Of a DNA stretch of 64,000 bases, positions 1-19,909 are shown piece by piece. Each line of letters starts with the position of its first letter. Within the stretch, counting starts at the first letter, position 1. This DNA comes from Branchiostoma lanceolatum (taxonomy: Eukaryota; Chordata; Leptocardii; Amphioxiformes; Branchiostomatidae): contig NC_089740.1 in assembly GCF_035083965.1 (NCBI RefSeq), positions 7,685,552 through 7,749,551 on the forward strand, given 5' to 3'. The notes under the pieces were generated by a model, which saw only the letters and a program-made list of their open reading frames with translations, had not been told where the DNA came from and ran no database searches. Position numbers and translations under genes: made by a program.

Positions 1-1915
1 CTTATGCTTAATGTCTTCTAAATTTTCACATGTTATAAGTTGGGATTACATACCCCATTAGAGCCTTATCTGCAGTACCGCTCACGGCCGTTTCCTGAAA
101 AGTGACAAAGGAGACCGTCAAATTGCCAAATTTCGGTCTTTTCGGGAATGGGAAAATCGTGAAAGACTCGCAAAGGGGTTTGAAGTTTTGCAGGCATATC
201 TGACCTTGAACTTGAAGCTGTTACCACGTAAAACCAAGCATTACGATATTCTAGACATCTCGCCAAAATGTCAGGGGACATTGATCATTAATCACATGTT
301 TCCCTCGCATTTCACCAGTAGAATTGGTCGAGTCTACATTTCCTGTACATTTTCGCTTTGTAAAGGGCTACTACATCCAAAGTTAAATTGTGATTTATGA
401 AACAAGAAGACGTTGATCAGTTTCAACGGTGTTTATGTCTGTTTGTCTATCAATAGATCCAACTTCCTTTCAAAAATCTGTAAAATGTTTGGCAACGGTG
501 AATGCTATGGTGGTTATTATCATAATCTATTCATTTAGATACGGCTTCTGGCCAAGATATGTACATGTAGTTGTTTTGTCGGGAATAAGTTCATTTTATA
601 TGCTATATCTGTTGTACTTGATTATGTACTTATAGCATAGTTTATCCCAGTAATTCAGTGACTTTTGTTGCTGGAATACTGAAGTTGCACTGATGTTTCA
701 TGAACAATGTGCGATATCAGACCACAAACAAAACACTCAGAGTCACAGACCTTAAAGGGAGCTACTCCAAGTCTCCGGTATGACATTTTTTTGGGTATGT
801 TGTACCTATGGCAGCTACAGTTTAGTGTGTCAAAATTATTTCAATCTAGACCAGAAGGCTGCTATTGTCCCTTGTCTTTAAAATCGGTGGCTTCTTTAAA
901 GAAGCTCACTACAACCTCATGGGCAAAGAATATAAATATATATCATATCATTTTATAAGTCACCACGTTCCTTTCTTGTTTATCTTTCATATGCTCTCGG
1001 CATGGGGGTAGTTACGTTTCCTTTATTAAAGAAACAATCGATTTTGTTTGCATAGCCATCTTGCACTAGCTGTAGGCTTAGTCTAGTAGACTACACTTGT
1101 GGTTGTAATTCTCATAGAACAACATGTCCAAGAATTATCGCGCTTGATGACCGGAGTAGCTTTCTTTAAGGTCTGTGACTCTGACACTTTTGTTTGTGGT
1201 CTGATTAGGTACCTTGTTTAGGAAACATCAGTGCAACATCAATACTCCAACAACAAAAGTCACTGAATTACACCAATAAACTATGTCTATGGCATCGGTA
1301 CATCGTGATGTACAACATTTCACATGTAAAATACATTTTCCCGATAAAGCAACTACATGTATTGGCTGCCAGCATATCACATGAATAGATTATGATAATG
1401 AACACCATAGCTTTCACCGTTCCAGCCTTATAAGTCACCAAAACACCTTACAGCATTTTAAAAGGAAATTGGATCTATTGATCAATAAACAGACATTAAC
1501 ATCGTTGCATTTGTTCAACGTCTTCCTGTTTCATAGATTACGATTGAACTTTGGATGTAGTAGCCTTTCAGAAAGTGGTCATTTCTGGTGGTAAAATGCA
1601 AAGAAAAAAATGTGATTTATGACCTAATATCCCATTGCATTTTGGCGAAATCTCTAAAATATCACAATACTCTGTTTTACGTGCCCGCAGTTTCAAGTTC
1701 AATGTCAAATAAGCCTTAAAATGTCAAAACCCTTTGCGAGTCTTTTGCGATTTTCCCATTCCCGAAAAGACCGTAATTTGACAATTTGGCGGTCTCCTTT
1801 GTCACTTTTCTGGTCGCGGCCGGGATCGGTACTGCAGATAAGGCTATGATAGGGTATGATGTTCCGACTTGTAGAATGTGAAAATATACAAGGAATTAGG
1901 CTTAAGACTAATGAA
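1..1915. repeat. Large diverged inverted duplication
   Basis: The sequence from about 1-772 reappears in reverse complement at about 1152-1915, with a unique spacer of about 380 bp. Shared landmarks, in order outward to inward, include the block with CCTTATCTGCAGTACCG, the block with GGTCTTTTCGGGAATGGGAA, GGCTACTACATCCAAAGTT, and the inner block around CAGACCACAAACAAAA. The arms differ by many substitutions and small indels, so this is an old duplication. The left arm is cut by the window edge, so the full arm length is unknown. No conserved reading frame is shared by the arms. Confidence 0.85.
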
Positions 1916-2904
1916 AACTTTCCCAAACAAGTCCAGACATTTTTACATACGTTTCGAATGGCATTTAAGACACGACATGGCATTAAAAGGATCGATTTTA
2001 GGCGCCGCGCGAGGAGCCCAGGTAACACCATGTCCGCCTATCGAAGCGCCGCCTACATTCACGTATACATCATATCCTGTACGTTATGAGTAAGTTAAGG
2101 ATGTTTGTTGACATCATACGCTTTACTTTACCAAATTTGGCCTTTTATTCAACTGTTAACCTGCTTATATGGGGTAAGGGCTGTCAGGAGAAACCCGGCC
2201 GTCACTCATAAAACATTACGATGTTTCACCTCAGCATCTGCGTGGAGACCATATCCGATTTCCTTTATCAATTTACTTGACTCTTCATTCGCTTACAGAT
2301 AAACATCTAAACACGTACCAGACCACAAATTGATTGACAAGGACACACGACGATACCTACAAACTGTCTCCAGATGAAAGAACAATGATTTTTATCATGA
2401 GCGCCGGTAAACCAATATTAAGATGGCCCCCAGGCTACCTTTCCTTATTTACTTCGAATGTAAACCCTTTAAATTTCCAGCAACAACAAAAAGCTGTGGT
2501 TTTATAATACATTTCATCTAGCATGCTGATTACAGTATGAAAATGTATCCCATTGCATGTAACATCATTATGACGTTTCATTGGCATTTGTTCTCCACGG
2601 CTCAAAAGCGCCGTCTAGCAGTTCAAAATATTATTGCAGTGCAGTGCTGGAAAAACACACCACTGATCGTAACCCGGTCACCAGTCTCTACGGGTCGGTT
2701 TAGGAGTGTTTTACCAGCCCAGTCTGCTATGCTTTGGTATGTTTCTGTCAGCCTGTCTTCTTAGCTGGCTTATGGAGTCATCGACGCCCCTCCAAGTCCG
2801 CAAAACCATCCCCCGAGCGGGCTAATCTGTCGGGGCGGGCGCGCGCCACCCCCAGCGCCGTAGAGATACCGGGAGCTCCTCGGTGGTATGGTGACCAGGC
2901 TACA

Positions 2905-3420
2905 CTGATTGCCGATGTTGCTGTCAGATAAAGTGGCAGTCATGAAATCTTCGTGTTCTTTAGTCATTTGTGTCTTCAATGTATATCGGTTTTGCTAGGG
3001 AGACTCACTCAGCTCGGAAAACCGAACTTGGTATTTGCTGCAATAATATTCTAAATTGTCAGGTGGCGCTTTTGAACCGTCAAGTGCAAGCATCTCGGTA
3101 GCATTATAATTGGTGTCAAAGAGCATGTCGTATGTACTCAAATGTTATGCAAACTCGCCACTGATTGCCGATGTTGCTACCAGATAAATTAAGAGGCACT
3201 CGTAAACCTTGTCACCTGTGTCTCCAATACAGAGTTCCCTTAGCGGTTTGTGCGAAGTCTTGCAGCTAGGAAAACTGAACTTGGTTTTGGATTCATTTTG
3301 AAACATGGCTTGAACTATTTCCTGCAAAAATATTTTAAATTGCCAGGTGGCGCTTTTGAACCGTCAAGTGCAAGCATCATAATTGTGTTGTAGAGCATGC
3401 TGTACAAGTATGTACTCCTA
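2905..3420. repeat. Two-copy direct tandem duplication, about 255 bp unit
   Basis: Copy 1 (about 2905-3155) and copy 2 (about 3159-3420) share CTGATTGCCGATGTTGCT at their starts, a central block with AAACTGAACTTGGT or its variant, and CAGGTGGCGCTTTTGAACCG followed by TCAAGTGCAAGCATC near their ends. Copy 2 carries a short extra segment. No shared open frame survives, so this is annotated as non-coding repeat. Confidence 0.8.
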
Positions 3421-4434
3421 CAGAAGTTTCACAAGATGACAAACTTTGCACACTGTGGCAACTGGAGGTATGCAATAATTGGAGTAAATACAGTATGAAG
3501 TGGAAAATAGACCTTTTTCCATTTATATCTTGCTCGAATAATCCTCATATTTAACCCTCTTCCTGCCGTGGATTAGTTTAGAAGCTGCATTTGATTTCGT
3601 TACAGCGCAACTCAGCATTGATAAGGTTAAAAGATCAGACACAACTCTGCAGGAATATGGTTAAAATGATCAGGCACCTACCATCCTAAGTTAGCCAAGA
3701 AAGTACACAAGAAAGACAAAATCAGTGATTCTAGCAACTCCAATCTATTCCTGATAAGTTGATGAAACAAATTCCAAAACTAGTAAATACAAGTGTAATT
3801 AACAGTTGGTCCATTATCCAAAGAAAGATCCCAAAGAATACACAATGTCATTATAAAAGTTTGCTCCAAGTTAACTGGAAATATTTTACATACAAGCATG
3901 ATGTTCCAAGCCTTTTCTAGTAGACACTGTTGTCTTTAAAACTGAATGTAGATTTCAATGATTTAGAAAGCTGAACGCTGAATATACTATCCCTGTGCCA
4001 TTACCATGTAGTAATGGTATTTCCAAGTCACATGTATTTCGTTCCATTACATAATATTAGAACAGATCTAAGTTACAGTTGTGTTTTTTCCATTACATAT
4101 ACATGTAGCTGGTGTGTTAGCTGGTGTGTTGCACCAAACGGCGGTTATACCAGCTATACAGATACTCATACAGATGTACAAACGTTAGAGTAAAACGTAT
4201 GTTCATGAATAGTTTTATCAGGTTGATGAACATCAGAGTTCTTTTTTCACCGGTAGTCTGTTAAGGTAACAGAAAAACAACCCAAGGTAATTTTCTTATA
4301 GTTGTGCAAAAAGAACTCAGATACACAGAAAACTTCACATGTTACTGTTGACTGAACAGTAGTGTACATTTTGCTTTACCATTCCATGTACAAGTGTTAA
4401 AAAAAATTCAGTTGGTAAATGACAGGATAAAGAG

Positions 4435-4675
4435 TATTCACAAGTGACAACCAAGATCTATATACAATTAAAGGTCAACATTTCGGTTGTCTGTGATCTT
4501 CCTCAGGGCAATACTGACTGGTACTATTCCACACTGCTTTATGTTTGGGACCGCATTGTTAGCAGCGCCACCTAGCTGCAGTGTGGAATATTATCAGTCA
4601 GTATTGCTATGAGTAAGGTGACAGACAGTCACTGAAATGTTGGCTGTTGATTGTATATAGATCTTGGTTGTGAAT
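4435..4675. repeat. Foldback repeat downstream of SMU1
   Basis: The left end reads CAACCAAGATCTATATACAA and the right end carries its reverse complement with a few changes. Inside are CTTCCTCAGGGCAATACTGA and, inverted, TCAGTATTGCTATGAGTAAGG, so most of the element folds on itself. A related fragment sits at about 15473-15600 near the LRMDA-like gene (shared CACCTAGCTGCAGT and GGTGACAGA...GACTGAAA). It lies in the presumed SMU1 3' UTR or just beyond. Confidence 0.75.
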
Positions 4676-4738
4676 AAAGAAAGTAGTTATCCAAAACTTC
4701 TGTTTTCAGTGGCCTAAACAGTGTAGTCTATCTGTGTT

Positions 4739-12294
<7,556 letters not shown>

Positions 12295-13018
12295 CTTGGA
12301 TGCGTCTTGAAAAACGTAATTCTCGCCAAACACGAGACTTGAGAGGATTTAAGGTTTCTGAACAAATCAAAAGAATTCATCAGGAGAAAACCGCTCAAAA
12401 TTCTTAAATGATCATTTGTGGTCCAATATTTCTATGTCAATGATTTCATAACGGCCAATTTATGATTTTTTTTCGATTTCATTGTCACGTGATCAAAGTT
12501 ATGAACGAGACTTGAGCTGTGACCTTTGCCCTGTTTACAAACTCAGAGTTTTCTGTATTTTGTGGTCTGTCAAGAAAAGAAGAAGATCTCAGCGATTTTC
12601 CAGTTTCTTAAAGTGCCAAGGAAAAATCTTTAATCCAAGGGGCTTGTGAGCATTCAGAGAGGTCATGTCATTGCTCACAAATCGCGAGGAAAAGATCGTA
12701 TCAGTATATATAACGTTACAGATGACGTGAGTATAAAAAATATACAAGGCCTATGATTATCATGTGATGATTATTGATATTTTGTAACCTTTATAATTAT
12801 CACTCAACTACAGATTGAGACAGATCATTGTTAACGACTATTCAACAGAAAGAAGACACAGTTAAAGATTCATCTTTTTTTTTACAGATCAAGACTGAGA
12901 TGACTTGATGTAAATTCTTCACCTGAATATTTATGCAGACATCTTAAACTTTTAAGACACTGTTGAACAAGAAGTCAAGACTTGGAGACTACTCTTAAGA
13001 CTTGGAGTGAACTTTAAG
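12295..13018. promoter_or_regulatory. Divergent promoter interval between SMU1 and LRMDA-like gene
   Basis: The two start codons face away from each other across 724 bp, so both core promoters and 5' UTRs should lie here. The perfect 8-bp palindrome TCACGTGA at 12485-12492 matches the CACGTG-type site bound by bHLH-ZIP factors such as USF or TFE/MITF. No convincing TATA box is seen for either gene. The split into promoter and UTR is inference and would need transcript 5' ends. Confidence 0.45.
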
Positions 13019-16000
13019 ATGTTTCCTTCGCTGGTGTTCGGAGATGGCCCTGTCCTGCAGATATCTCTGGCCTACCACGAGTTGTCGGAAATTCCCTCTG
13101 ACTTTCACAAGCACCAGGATTCGCTGGAGATTCTAGACTTGAGCCACAACAAGATTTCGTATCCTTGAAGGCGCAAGTCACATTCTTCTTACCATTTCTT
13201 TGGCTACACTTTGTTTCAGGGAGCGATCCTAATAGTTTAGTACTTATTGTATGTGTAAATCGCAAGAATCCCAGGAATTGTATTGGCATTTTTTTGGCAT
13301 TACAACAAAAAGTCCTTGCTACTGTGCTACTGTAATGCCCAGGCTTTTTCAAAAGCAGTTCTTAGGAATGTCCAAGGTTGCAAAGTTTTTGTTTTGAAGA
13401 AAACCTATGAGGACATCTCCTTGAAAAAGGGACAGTCAGACCCTGGGGCATTGACCATCCTACTAGTAGAAAGAGGCAGGGACAATCGCATTCCAGAGTT
13501 CGCTAGATTGTACTGAAACTTTGTACTGAAACTTTGCACAATTGCAGGTTTTCTTTTTCTCTTTCCAAAGTTTCATGACATGATTAAAAAAATTTACACT
13601 TTGTGATTGAGAATGCTCTTAACATGCTTCCTTGGGTCTTCAGTCATATGGTCTTAATAAGGTTACAAAAAATTTCATCATTTTCAGATTGCAATTATAC
13701 TAGTAGTCATCATCATCATTAACTATGTTATATTTATTTTGTTATTGTTACAATTCTGAAATTTTTAGCCCTTGACTAGATAATCCAACAGGTCTCTCAT
13801 GCCCTTGATGGACTTCAGACGACTGAACACGCTCATCTTGGACAGCAACGGTCTGACGTCACACGTCAAGTTTCCCCCCATCCCCAGCCTCCACACACTG
13901 TGGGTCAACCACAACAACATCACCAACCTCTCCGTGTTCATCGAAACTGTCGCAAAATTCTTCCCAAACCTCAGGTAATTAGTAGTCTGTAAATGCAGAA
14001 ATGTCCACGGTGGTTTTATCATTTTCGCGGTGAACTCTTTACCACCGCAAAAAGCCGTTCCGTTGTGTGACTGTAGGGCTACTAATAAGTACTATTTTTC
14101 AAACGCGAACTCAAAACCACCGCAAACACTCCATTTTCTCCCTACCACGATATTAAATCTCCACAAACATTTCTGCATTTACAGTACTTAAGAATATTGC
14201 GAGGGGACTTGCATGATTCCTTTTGGATGGGGACTTAAAGCCGGCGGCCCAGTATATGGGGGGAGCTTCAGGCGTAAGCCTCAGCAAGGACATTATATTG
14301 ACCTCAGGCATCAAACCTCTGCACGTAAAAGAGCCCAACGTATAAACACTTATCGAGAAGAGTAGAGGTGACCAGGGGTGCTTGGCTAACAACACAAGCT
14401 GTGGCATGGTGAGGTTGCAACTACACTTAGCTGTAGAAAAGTATTACACTCTGTCTGAGGTTGGCTGGAATTTACCCTCTAAGCTTTGTCAGAGACAATT
14501 TATTATGATATCCTTAGCATTAGTCATTATGAATGTGATAAACATGTAAAGATCTGACTGACTTTACATTGTAGGTAAGGCCAATTTGATTTCTTGGTTA
14601 ACAGATTTTAATTTTTTTTTTAAAAATCAAAGAAGAAAAAAATCATGGAAACAGAAGGCTGGGCCAGCCTTCTGTTGTCGTGATTTTTTTCTCGATTTGT
14701 TTTAATTATTCTAATTATTGTTAATTATCCTAATTATTTTTATTTTTTTATTTTTTCATTTTCTATTTTTTTATTTAATTGTTTATTTTTATTTTTTTAT
14801 TTATTTTTTAATTATTGTTACAATGACCATATGTTTTGGGATAGGTTCCTGAGCATGATGAACAATGAAGCAGCCCCAAGTTACTTCAATGGTGGAACAG
14901 TCCCTCAGTACCTGGACTACAGGTGTGTAAAGTTTAAATTTGTTACCTCCGCAAGGGAGGTATTGTTTTGTGTGGACAAGTGTTTGACGTATATGTACTG
15001 TTGCTACGCTTGGATTTTAATGATTAGTGGTATGTGGGTTGGTATTGAGTCGGGATCCCTAAGATGCATGTTGTTTATGGGCCACCTCTCAGATTTATGT
15101 GGAACTGCAGCAGAACGCTCAAGGTTTTATTCTAGTCTACCCTGCTAGAAAGCTTTTGTGACTGAGAAAAACTGGTGTAAGATTTGGCCTCTTGCAGGTT
15201 GTTTTGCTTACGTTAAAAATTTTATACATGTATTGCAATCTGATTTGTTGGGCCCTAACAAAAATTTGCCTCAGATTTAATGTTGCTTTTCAACAGAAAC
15301 TAATTTTGCCTCATAATCATGTCTTTCCCAAAGACAATATGTCATCAGCCGGTTACCAAAGCTGGAGACGCTGGATGATCGACCAATCAGCAAGGACCAG
15401 CGGGAGGAAGCGGAGAGAATCTATGGTCGCAGACAGAGTGAAGACAACAAAGGGAAGAAAAAGGTAATAGCCTTTGTCTATACTTTACTTTTGGGACCAC
15501 ATCTGTAAGCAGAGACACCTAGCTGCAGTACATAATGAACCAGTCAGAATTGCCCTGAGGAAGGTGACAGATGGTGACTGAAACGTCAGCTGAATAAAAC
15601 ACTTTTTTTACACAAACGCTTTTTTTATTCAGTAACTTATTTCCAACCTGATGAAACTATTCACAGAACAGGCATTGTAATTTAGAGATTTTTGCAAAGG
15701 ACTTTCAGGCTCACCAGGTATATTATTATGATTTATGATTATAGTATGATGTATACATGTAGCATTGTGATGATCGGTTTGTCAGTGATAATCACTGCAA
15801 GTCTGCCATTAGATTTCCATTTTACAACTATAATGTAGGGAAGACACTTTTGAATTATCGGAGGCATGTCCTTTTTGACCAAAAAATCTGCAAATTTTCC
15901 AATACTAATAGTAATATACATTCAGATATAGTAACTGGAACAAGAAGAAAAACTTCCAGTTTTGTTCTTGTATTACAGAGTGAATTGAACAGGAGTTTGT

Positions 16001-16105
16001 GAGAGGCAGGTTTGGATGGACTTTTGTTGACTTACTGTTTGACATTGTTTTTTGCAAAAGTCATCAAGAAAGAAGCCACCACAGCGTGTGGAAAACGGAA
16101 GATAG
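13019..16105 (+). CDS. lrmda: LRMDA-like leucine-rich-repeat protein (5 exons, 191 aa)
   Basis: Small intracellular LRR protein resembling LRMDA (C10orf11), the melanocyte differentiation-associated family. Exons: 13019-13158, 13792-13974, 14845-14922, 15334-15463, 16061-16105; 576 nt, 191 aa, phases consistent throughout. LRR units are visible: [12 protein letters not shown], then [11 protein letters not shown], then [11 protein letters not shown], then a cap-like block with [15 protein letters not shown] and a final KLETLDD. The tail is basic and polar ([12 protein letters not shown]...). No signal peptide or membrane segment is seen. The last two exons are assigned from splice signals and phase, with the 15-codon final exon the least certain; a frame ending in exon 4 is possible. 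A TIR repeat occupies 13986-14186 in intron 2. The family match rests on the second and third exons; a different small LRR family is the alternative. Confidence 0.8.
13986..14186. mobile_element. TACTGTAAATGC-type MITE, copy in LRMDA-like intron 2
   Basis: Begins CTGTAAATGCAGAAATG and ends CATTTCTGCATTTACAGTA, a good inverted match. The interior keeps GGTGGTTTTA and its inverse. It starts about 11 bp after exon 2 of the LRMDA-like gene, immediately beside the splice donor at 13975. Confidence 0.8.
14210..14410. repeat. SINE-like dispersed repeat
   Basis: Shares GAGCTTCAGGC.TAAGCCTCA, TCAAACCTCT.CACGTAAA and CACTTATC.AGAAG with a segment at about 44640-44940. These tails resemble those in the tRNA-headed repeats at 25000 and 30800 (AAAGAACCC...CTTAT...AAGA). 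No coding capacity. Confidence 0.6.
14574..14725. mobile_element. AGGCCACACCAATTTAAT-family foldback with GGCTGGGCCAGCC core
   Basis: Degenerate copy: the left end reads AAGGCCAATTTGATTTCTTG followed by GTTAACAGATTTT, and the centre has the palindrome AGAAGGCTGGGCCAGCCTTC. The right end decays into a long T-rich run (to about 14815). Better copies are at 41587-41779, 18868-18994 and 37004-37242. Confidence 0.65.
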
Positions 16106-16519
16106 ATAAGGCACTTCTAGCATTGACCATACTTTGCAATTAGAAATCAGGGAAACAAAGTTATATATGTTGAACAATGATTAGATTGACACAATGTATT
16201 TTTAGACAATTGATAAACATTCAGGACTTACTAGTTTTAACCTTTAGCACACTGAAGTAGCCATTTGGTACCCAATTTCCTATTGGTTACAGAGTTAGGC
16301 AGCAGGGAGAAGGTTAATTACTTGAATTCAAGAGATTGCAAACCAAATTTCCTAATACATGTATCTGGGAGTTACTGCTGAAGATGCTTTGCTCAACATA
16401 TGTCTTTGATTTGTTAGATGGTTGCTTCACAGTACATTTTTCATGTTTGAGTTGAGATTAAGTTATAGGAGACTGGCAACCTCAGTCTGTTACAACTTTG
16501 GAAAAATTAATGTATAGCG

Positions 16520-16711
16520 CAGGGCTGTCTCCAGGACCCGTCCTTCTGTCCCAGGACGGAAATTTGCTTGTTCGGACGGAAAAAAATTCAACCCTGTCCG
16601 TCCAAAAAATATCAATTTCATGACCTAAAACTGAATGAAAATGTATTTTTGAGCTTAGAATGACATATTCAATTTAAAAATCAAAAACATTTAAAGCTGG
16701 AGACAGCCCAG
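16520..16711. mobile_element. hAT-like non-autonomous TIR element (192 bp)
   Basis: The left end CAGGGCTGTCTCCAG and the right end CTGGAGACAGCCCAG are inverted matches at 14 of 15 positions. The flanks GTATAGCG and GTATAATG agree at 6 of 8 bases, compatible with an old 8-bp target duplication. CAGGG ends and 8-bp duplications are typical of hAT elements. No open frame inside. Confidence 0.7.
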
Positions 16712-17534
16712 GTATAATGATAGCAACATTGAAAGCAGGTATACGTCTGGTACCTGTATTTTCTTCAATGTCTTAATATTTTGATTAATGCCTAAAAGAT
16801 GCATTATACTTTTGATAGTAGGCTGACTAAATCAAGCTTCCAGAAGCCCTTCCACTGATAGCCTCCCTGAAGCCCTCCCTCAGGGAGGAGACACAATCAG
16901 CCCCTGACAGCAAGAGATTGTGTAGCACAGGCTGGCAATCATAGAAAATATATGGGTGACTAGTATGTAATGTATAAGACTAAGTACAGGAATTGTATAC
17001 TTAATAGTAAATGTGTGCTCTATGAGTACTTCAATGTATGATATTATAACATCAGGTGGATCATGGTTTGTAATTTTTGGGACCTGAACTTAGTGCAAAA
17101 TGCTTAATATATATTATAGTTTATGATAATAACTTTTTGTTAATCATAACTTAATATGCTGTTACATTTGTGTAGTCACATCAGAGTGCTATTTTGATTA
17201 TGTTATATGATATTATGAGATGTTGAAAAGGTGTTTAGGAAAACATGGGTGAGTGAATGGCTGTGTTATTAATGTTCAGAAGTTTGTTCTTATCTGCAAT
17301 GGTTAGGGTCAGTCATGTTCCATGCATTCACACAAAGCCTTCAGAAGAATATTTGCTAAACGTATTTTACATTTGTATCAGCTGCATTTTAGTTTCTTTG
17401 TTCTCATACTATTAAGATGAATACATTGATTACCTTGTCAACGTATAAGTGGAATACACATAACTATCAAACCCTTTTGGTAGTTCATGATCAACATCTA
17501 AGAAGTTTACAGTTACTTAAAGAATATAAAGTAA

Positions 17535-17540
17535 AATAAA
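17535..17540 (+). terminator. Candidate polyadenylation signal, LRMDA-like gene
   Basis: AATAAA about 1.4 kb after the stop codon. It is the clearest plus-strand hexamer I noticed, but the distance is long and no transcript evidence is available. Confidence 0.25.
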
Positions 17541-18867
17541 GACCTTGACTTTATGACTGCCAATGACATCACAGTGAACATGACAACCAGTTTGGAAACT
17601 AGCACTGCGGTTTGGGAAAAAGTACTTTTTGGCAGCAAACAGTGATTAATCATTGTGATTACGTGTACATCGATGTATTTGAAAGATATTACAAAATTTA
17701 CGGTTTATCTAAAGTATGTTTTTTTGGCTGCTGTGCTGGGTTCCGAAATGGTCACTGTGACATCGGCAGTCATAATTGGATTATTTTGCAACAAAAACCT
17801 CGAGTCTGAAGGATGATTTTCTGATGGTGCTGCATGTTCAATAACAAGAGAATGGTGTATATTTAATGCAAAAGTGATGTTAATTGTAATTGAACAATAC
17901 TACTAGTATCATAAAGATTGTTGAATATAAAAAAAATGTTGTACCTTGGTTTCACACTTGGTTTCAATCTTTAACATCCTAGCAATGATGCATCTATCTA
18001 GAATAAGATATAAGACAGACAAAAAAGGTACAAATTAAAGAGCTTTTAATTATTTTCATCCACTTACACCAATACGCAATACATTAATAGCAATTATAGA
18101 TTGAATAAATAGCCAGACATGACAGTCACCACAAGAATATAGTCTAGAAATATACATTAAATTGTATGTTGCCAAATATACAAAAATTGCTTTTTGAATG
18201 TTGCATAGAAGACCTCAGCCTATCTAAACTACTGCTGCTATAGCAAAACATTACGGTAAACAATTATACTGCATTTTATGCAAAACAAGATCATCATATG
18301 AATAAGCTCAGATATAATGACTAGAAATATGATTGCAAGCGGTAAAAATTCAAATTGCAGGATATACATTGTATACATGGCAAAACAATACACAAAAATG
18401 CTTATATACCAATAATTTTGCAAGGGAATTACATTTACAAGAACTTGCATAGTTAAGTGCTATGTTTTTTTTTCTCGAATCACCGATTGAAAGGTCTAAT
18501 AGTTTGAAGCCTACCATTTTAATCCCAATTCAATGCAATAGAAAATTGTAATAAAAGTCAACATTACATGATTGTATTAGTAAGAATGGATTTTTGAAAT
18601 GCATACTTAAAGATAATTTCTGGGAATGAAGAATCTCACTGCTACTTTGCATGATGTACTGCATTTGGAGTGCAGGGTGGCTTGAACGATTAAACTTTTT
18701 ACGAAAAAAGTTAGAACAAGAACTTCATCCTTGTAAAAAGACTTTGGACAGTGTTAAGAAGCAGCGGCAACAGTATCCAAAAGTTTGCATAGTTTAAGGG
18801 AGACAGAAACACACTCTAAATATAACACTCAATATCCATTCTGGACAATGTAAATTTGTCTACCACC

Positions 18868-18994
18868 TTAAGCCCACACCAATTCAATCTCTTGGTTAAT
18901 GGATTTTCCCAAAAAATTTTAGAAAAAAAATCATGATTTTTTTTTTTTTGAAAATAAAAATCCATTAACCAAGAAATTAAATTGATGTGGCCTA
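18868..18994. mobile_element. AGGCCACACCAATTTAAT-family short foldback
   Basis: The left end reads TAAGCCCACACCAATTCAAT and the right end reads AAATTGATGTGGCCTA, in inverted orientation. The centre is an AT-rich hairpin around ATCATGATT. It lies between the two convergent genes. Confidence 0.75.
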
Positions 18995-19903
18995 TGGTTC
19001 TTTCTTCCACCTAGTCACACAAACATAACATGCACATTGCATACTAAGTCTTACATCACAACAATATATATAGTAATACCCATAAAATTAAAAAAAGTAG
19101 ATTGTATCAAATCTCAATGACGTAGAACATGAATGACAACGTAGCTTTTTCTTGCTATTATTCAAAATATAAAGTTTACAATTCTCCATCAGTAAAAAAA
19201 AATGGCATATATCGTTACTGCACGCCAGTATAGTATCATTATCCACGCGCTAGTGACAGTTTGACTATTAAAGATAAATTTGCAATTTTTCAATATTTAA
19301 TTGAAAAATGATGATCATAGTAGGATGGCTTTAGAAAGAAATGAAAAGCATAAAGAAATCTTCACTGATTACAAATTATATGTGGTATAATTATGTAGTT
19401 GGCCGTACCATTTTGTTTGTAATACTTAAGTCTGAAACTTAAACCTTAAACTAGTTCCAAATTTCGTATCCCCCATACGGTATTCACTTCTGGGACTACA
19501 TTATTTTGAGAAAACAGATTTGTTTAACCTTCAGGTATTTTGCGGTCATTACTGGTAAAATTGGCCAGGCTAAAGTAATGAAATGTATTAGTAATCAGCA
19601 ACATTTTTGTGAAAAAAAAGGTTTGTAAAATACTTATAAACCAATACAGGACAACAAATGAATATTGCATAGTACACCTAGTCTAGTATTATGTATCAGT
19701 ACTCTAACAGTGATTTTTTCATCCACAAAATTCTGAGAAAGTACAGACACATACAACTCAAAATGAAAATAGAAAACAATACAACACCACTATACAAGGT
19801 CATAAAATATAAAATATATAATATATCATTGGGAAATACCTACAGTACCTTCACCATTTGCTATAATCATCAATCAAACTTATCCTAAATTTGCATAGTT
19901 TTT

Positions 19904-19909
19904 TTTATT
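19904..19909 (-). terminator. Candidate polyadenylation signal, MEGF-like receptor
   Basis: The minus strand reads AATAAA about 370 bp after the stop codon at 20282. This spacing is plausible, but the region is AT-rich and a chance match is possible. Confidence 0.3.

Larger units (their letters stand above)
1..4738. other. Gene-free left flank
   Basis: I recognise no protein-coding gene here. All open frames are short and show no family I know. What can be seen is structure: a diverged inverted duplication from the window start to about 1915, a short GC-rich patch around 2770-2890, a direct tandem duplication at about 2905-3420, and a foldback repeat at 4435-4675 just downstream of the SMU1 stop codon. 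The SMU1 3' untranslated region should run into 4400-4738, but I could not place a polyadenylation signal with confidence. An unrecognised lineage-specific exon cannot be excluded. Confidence 0.5.
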
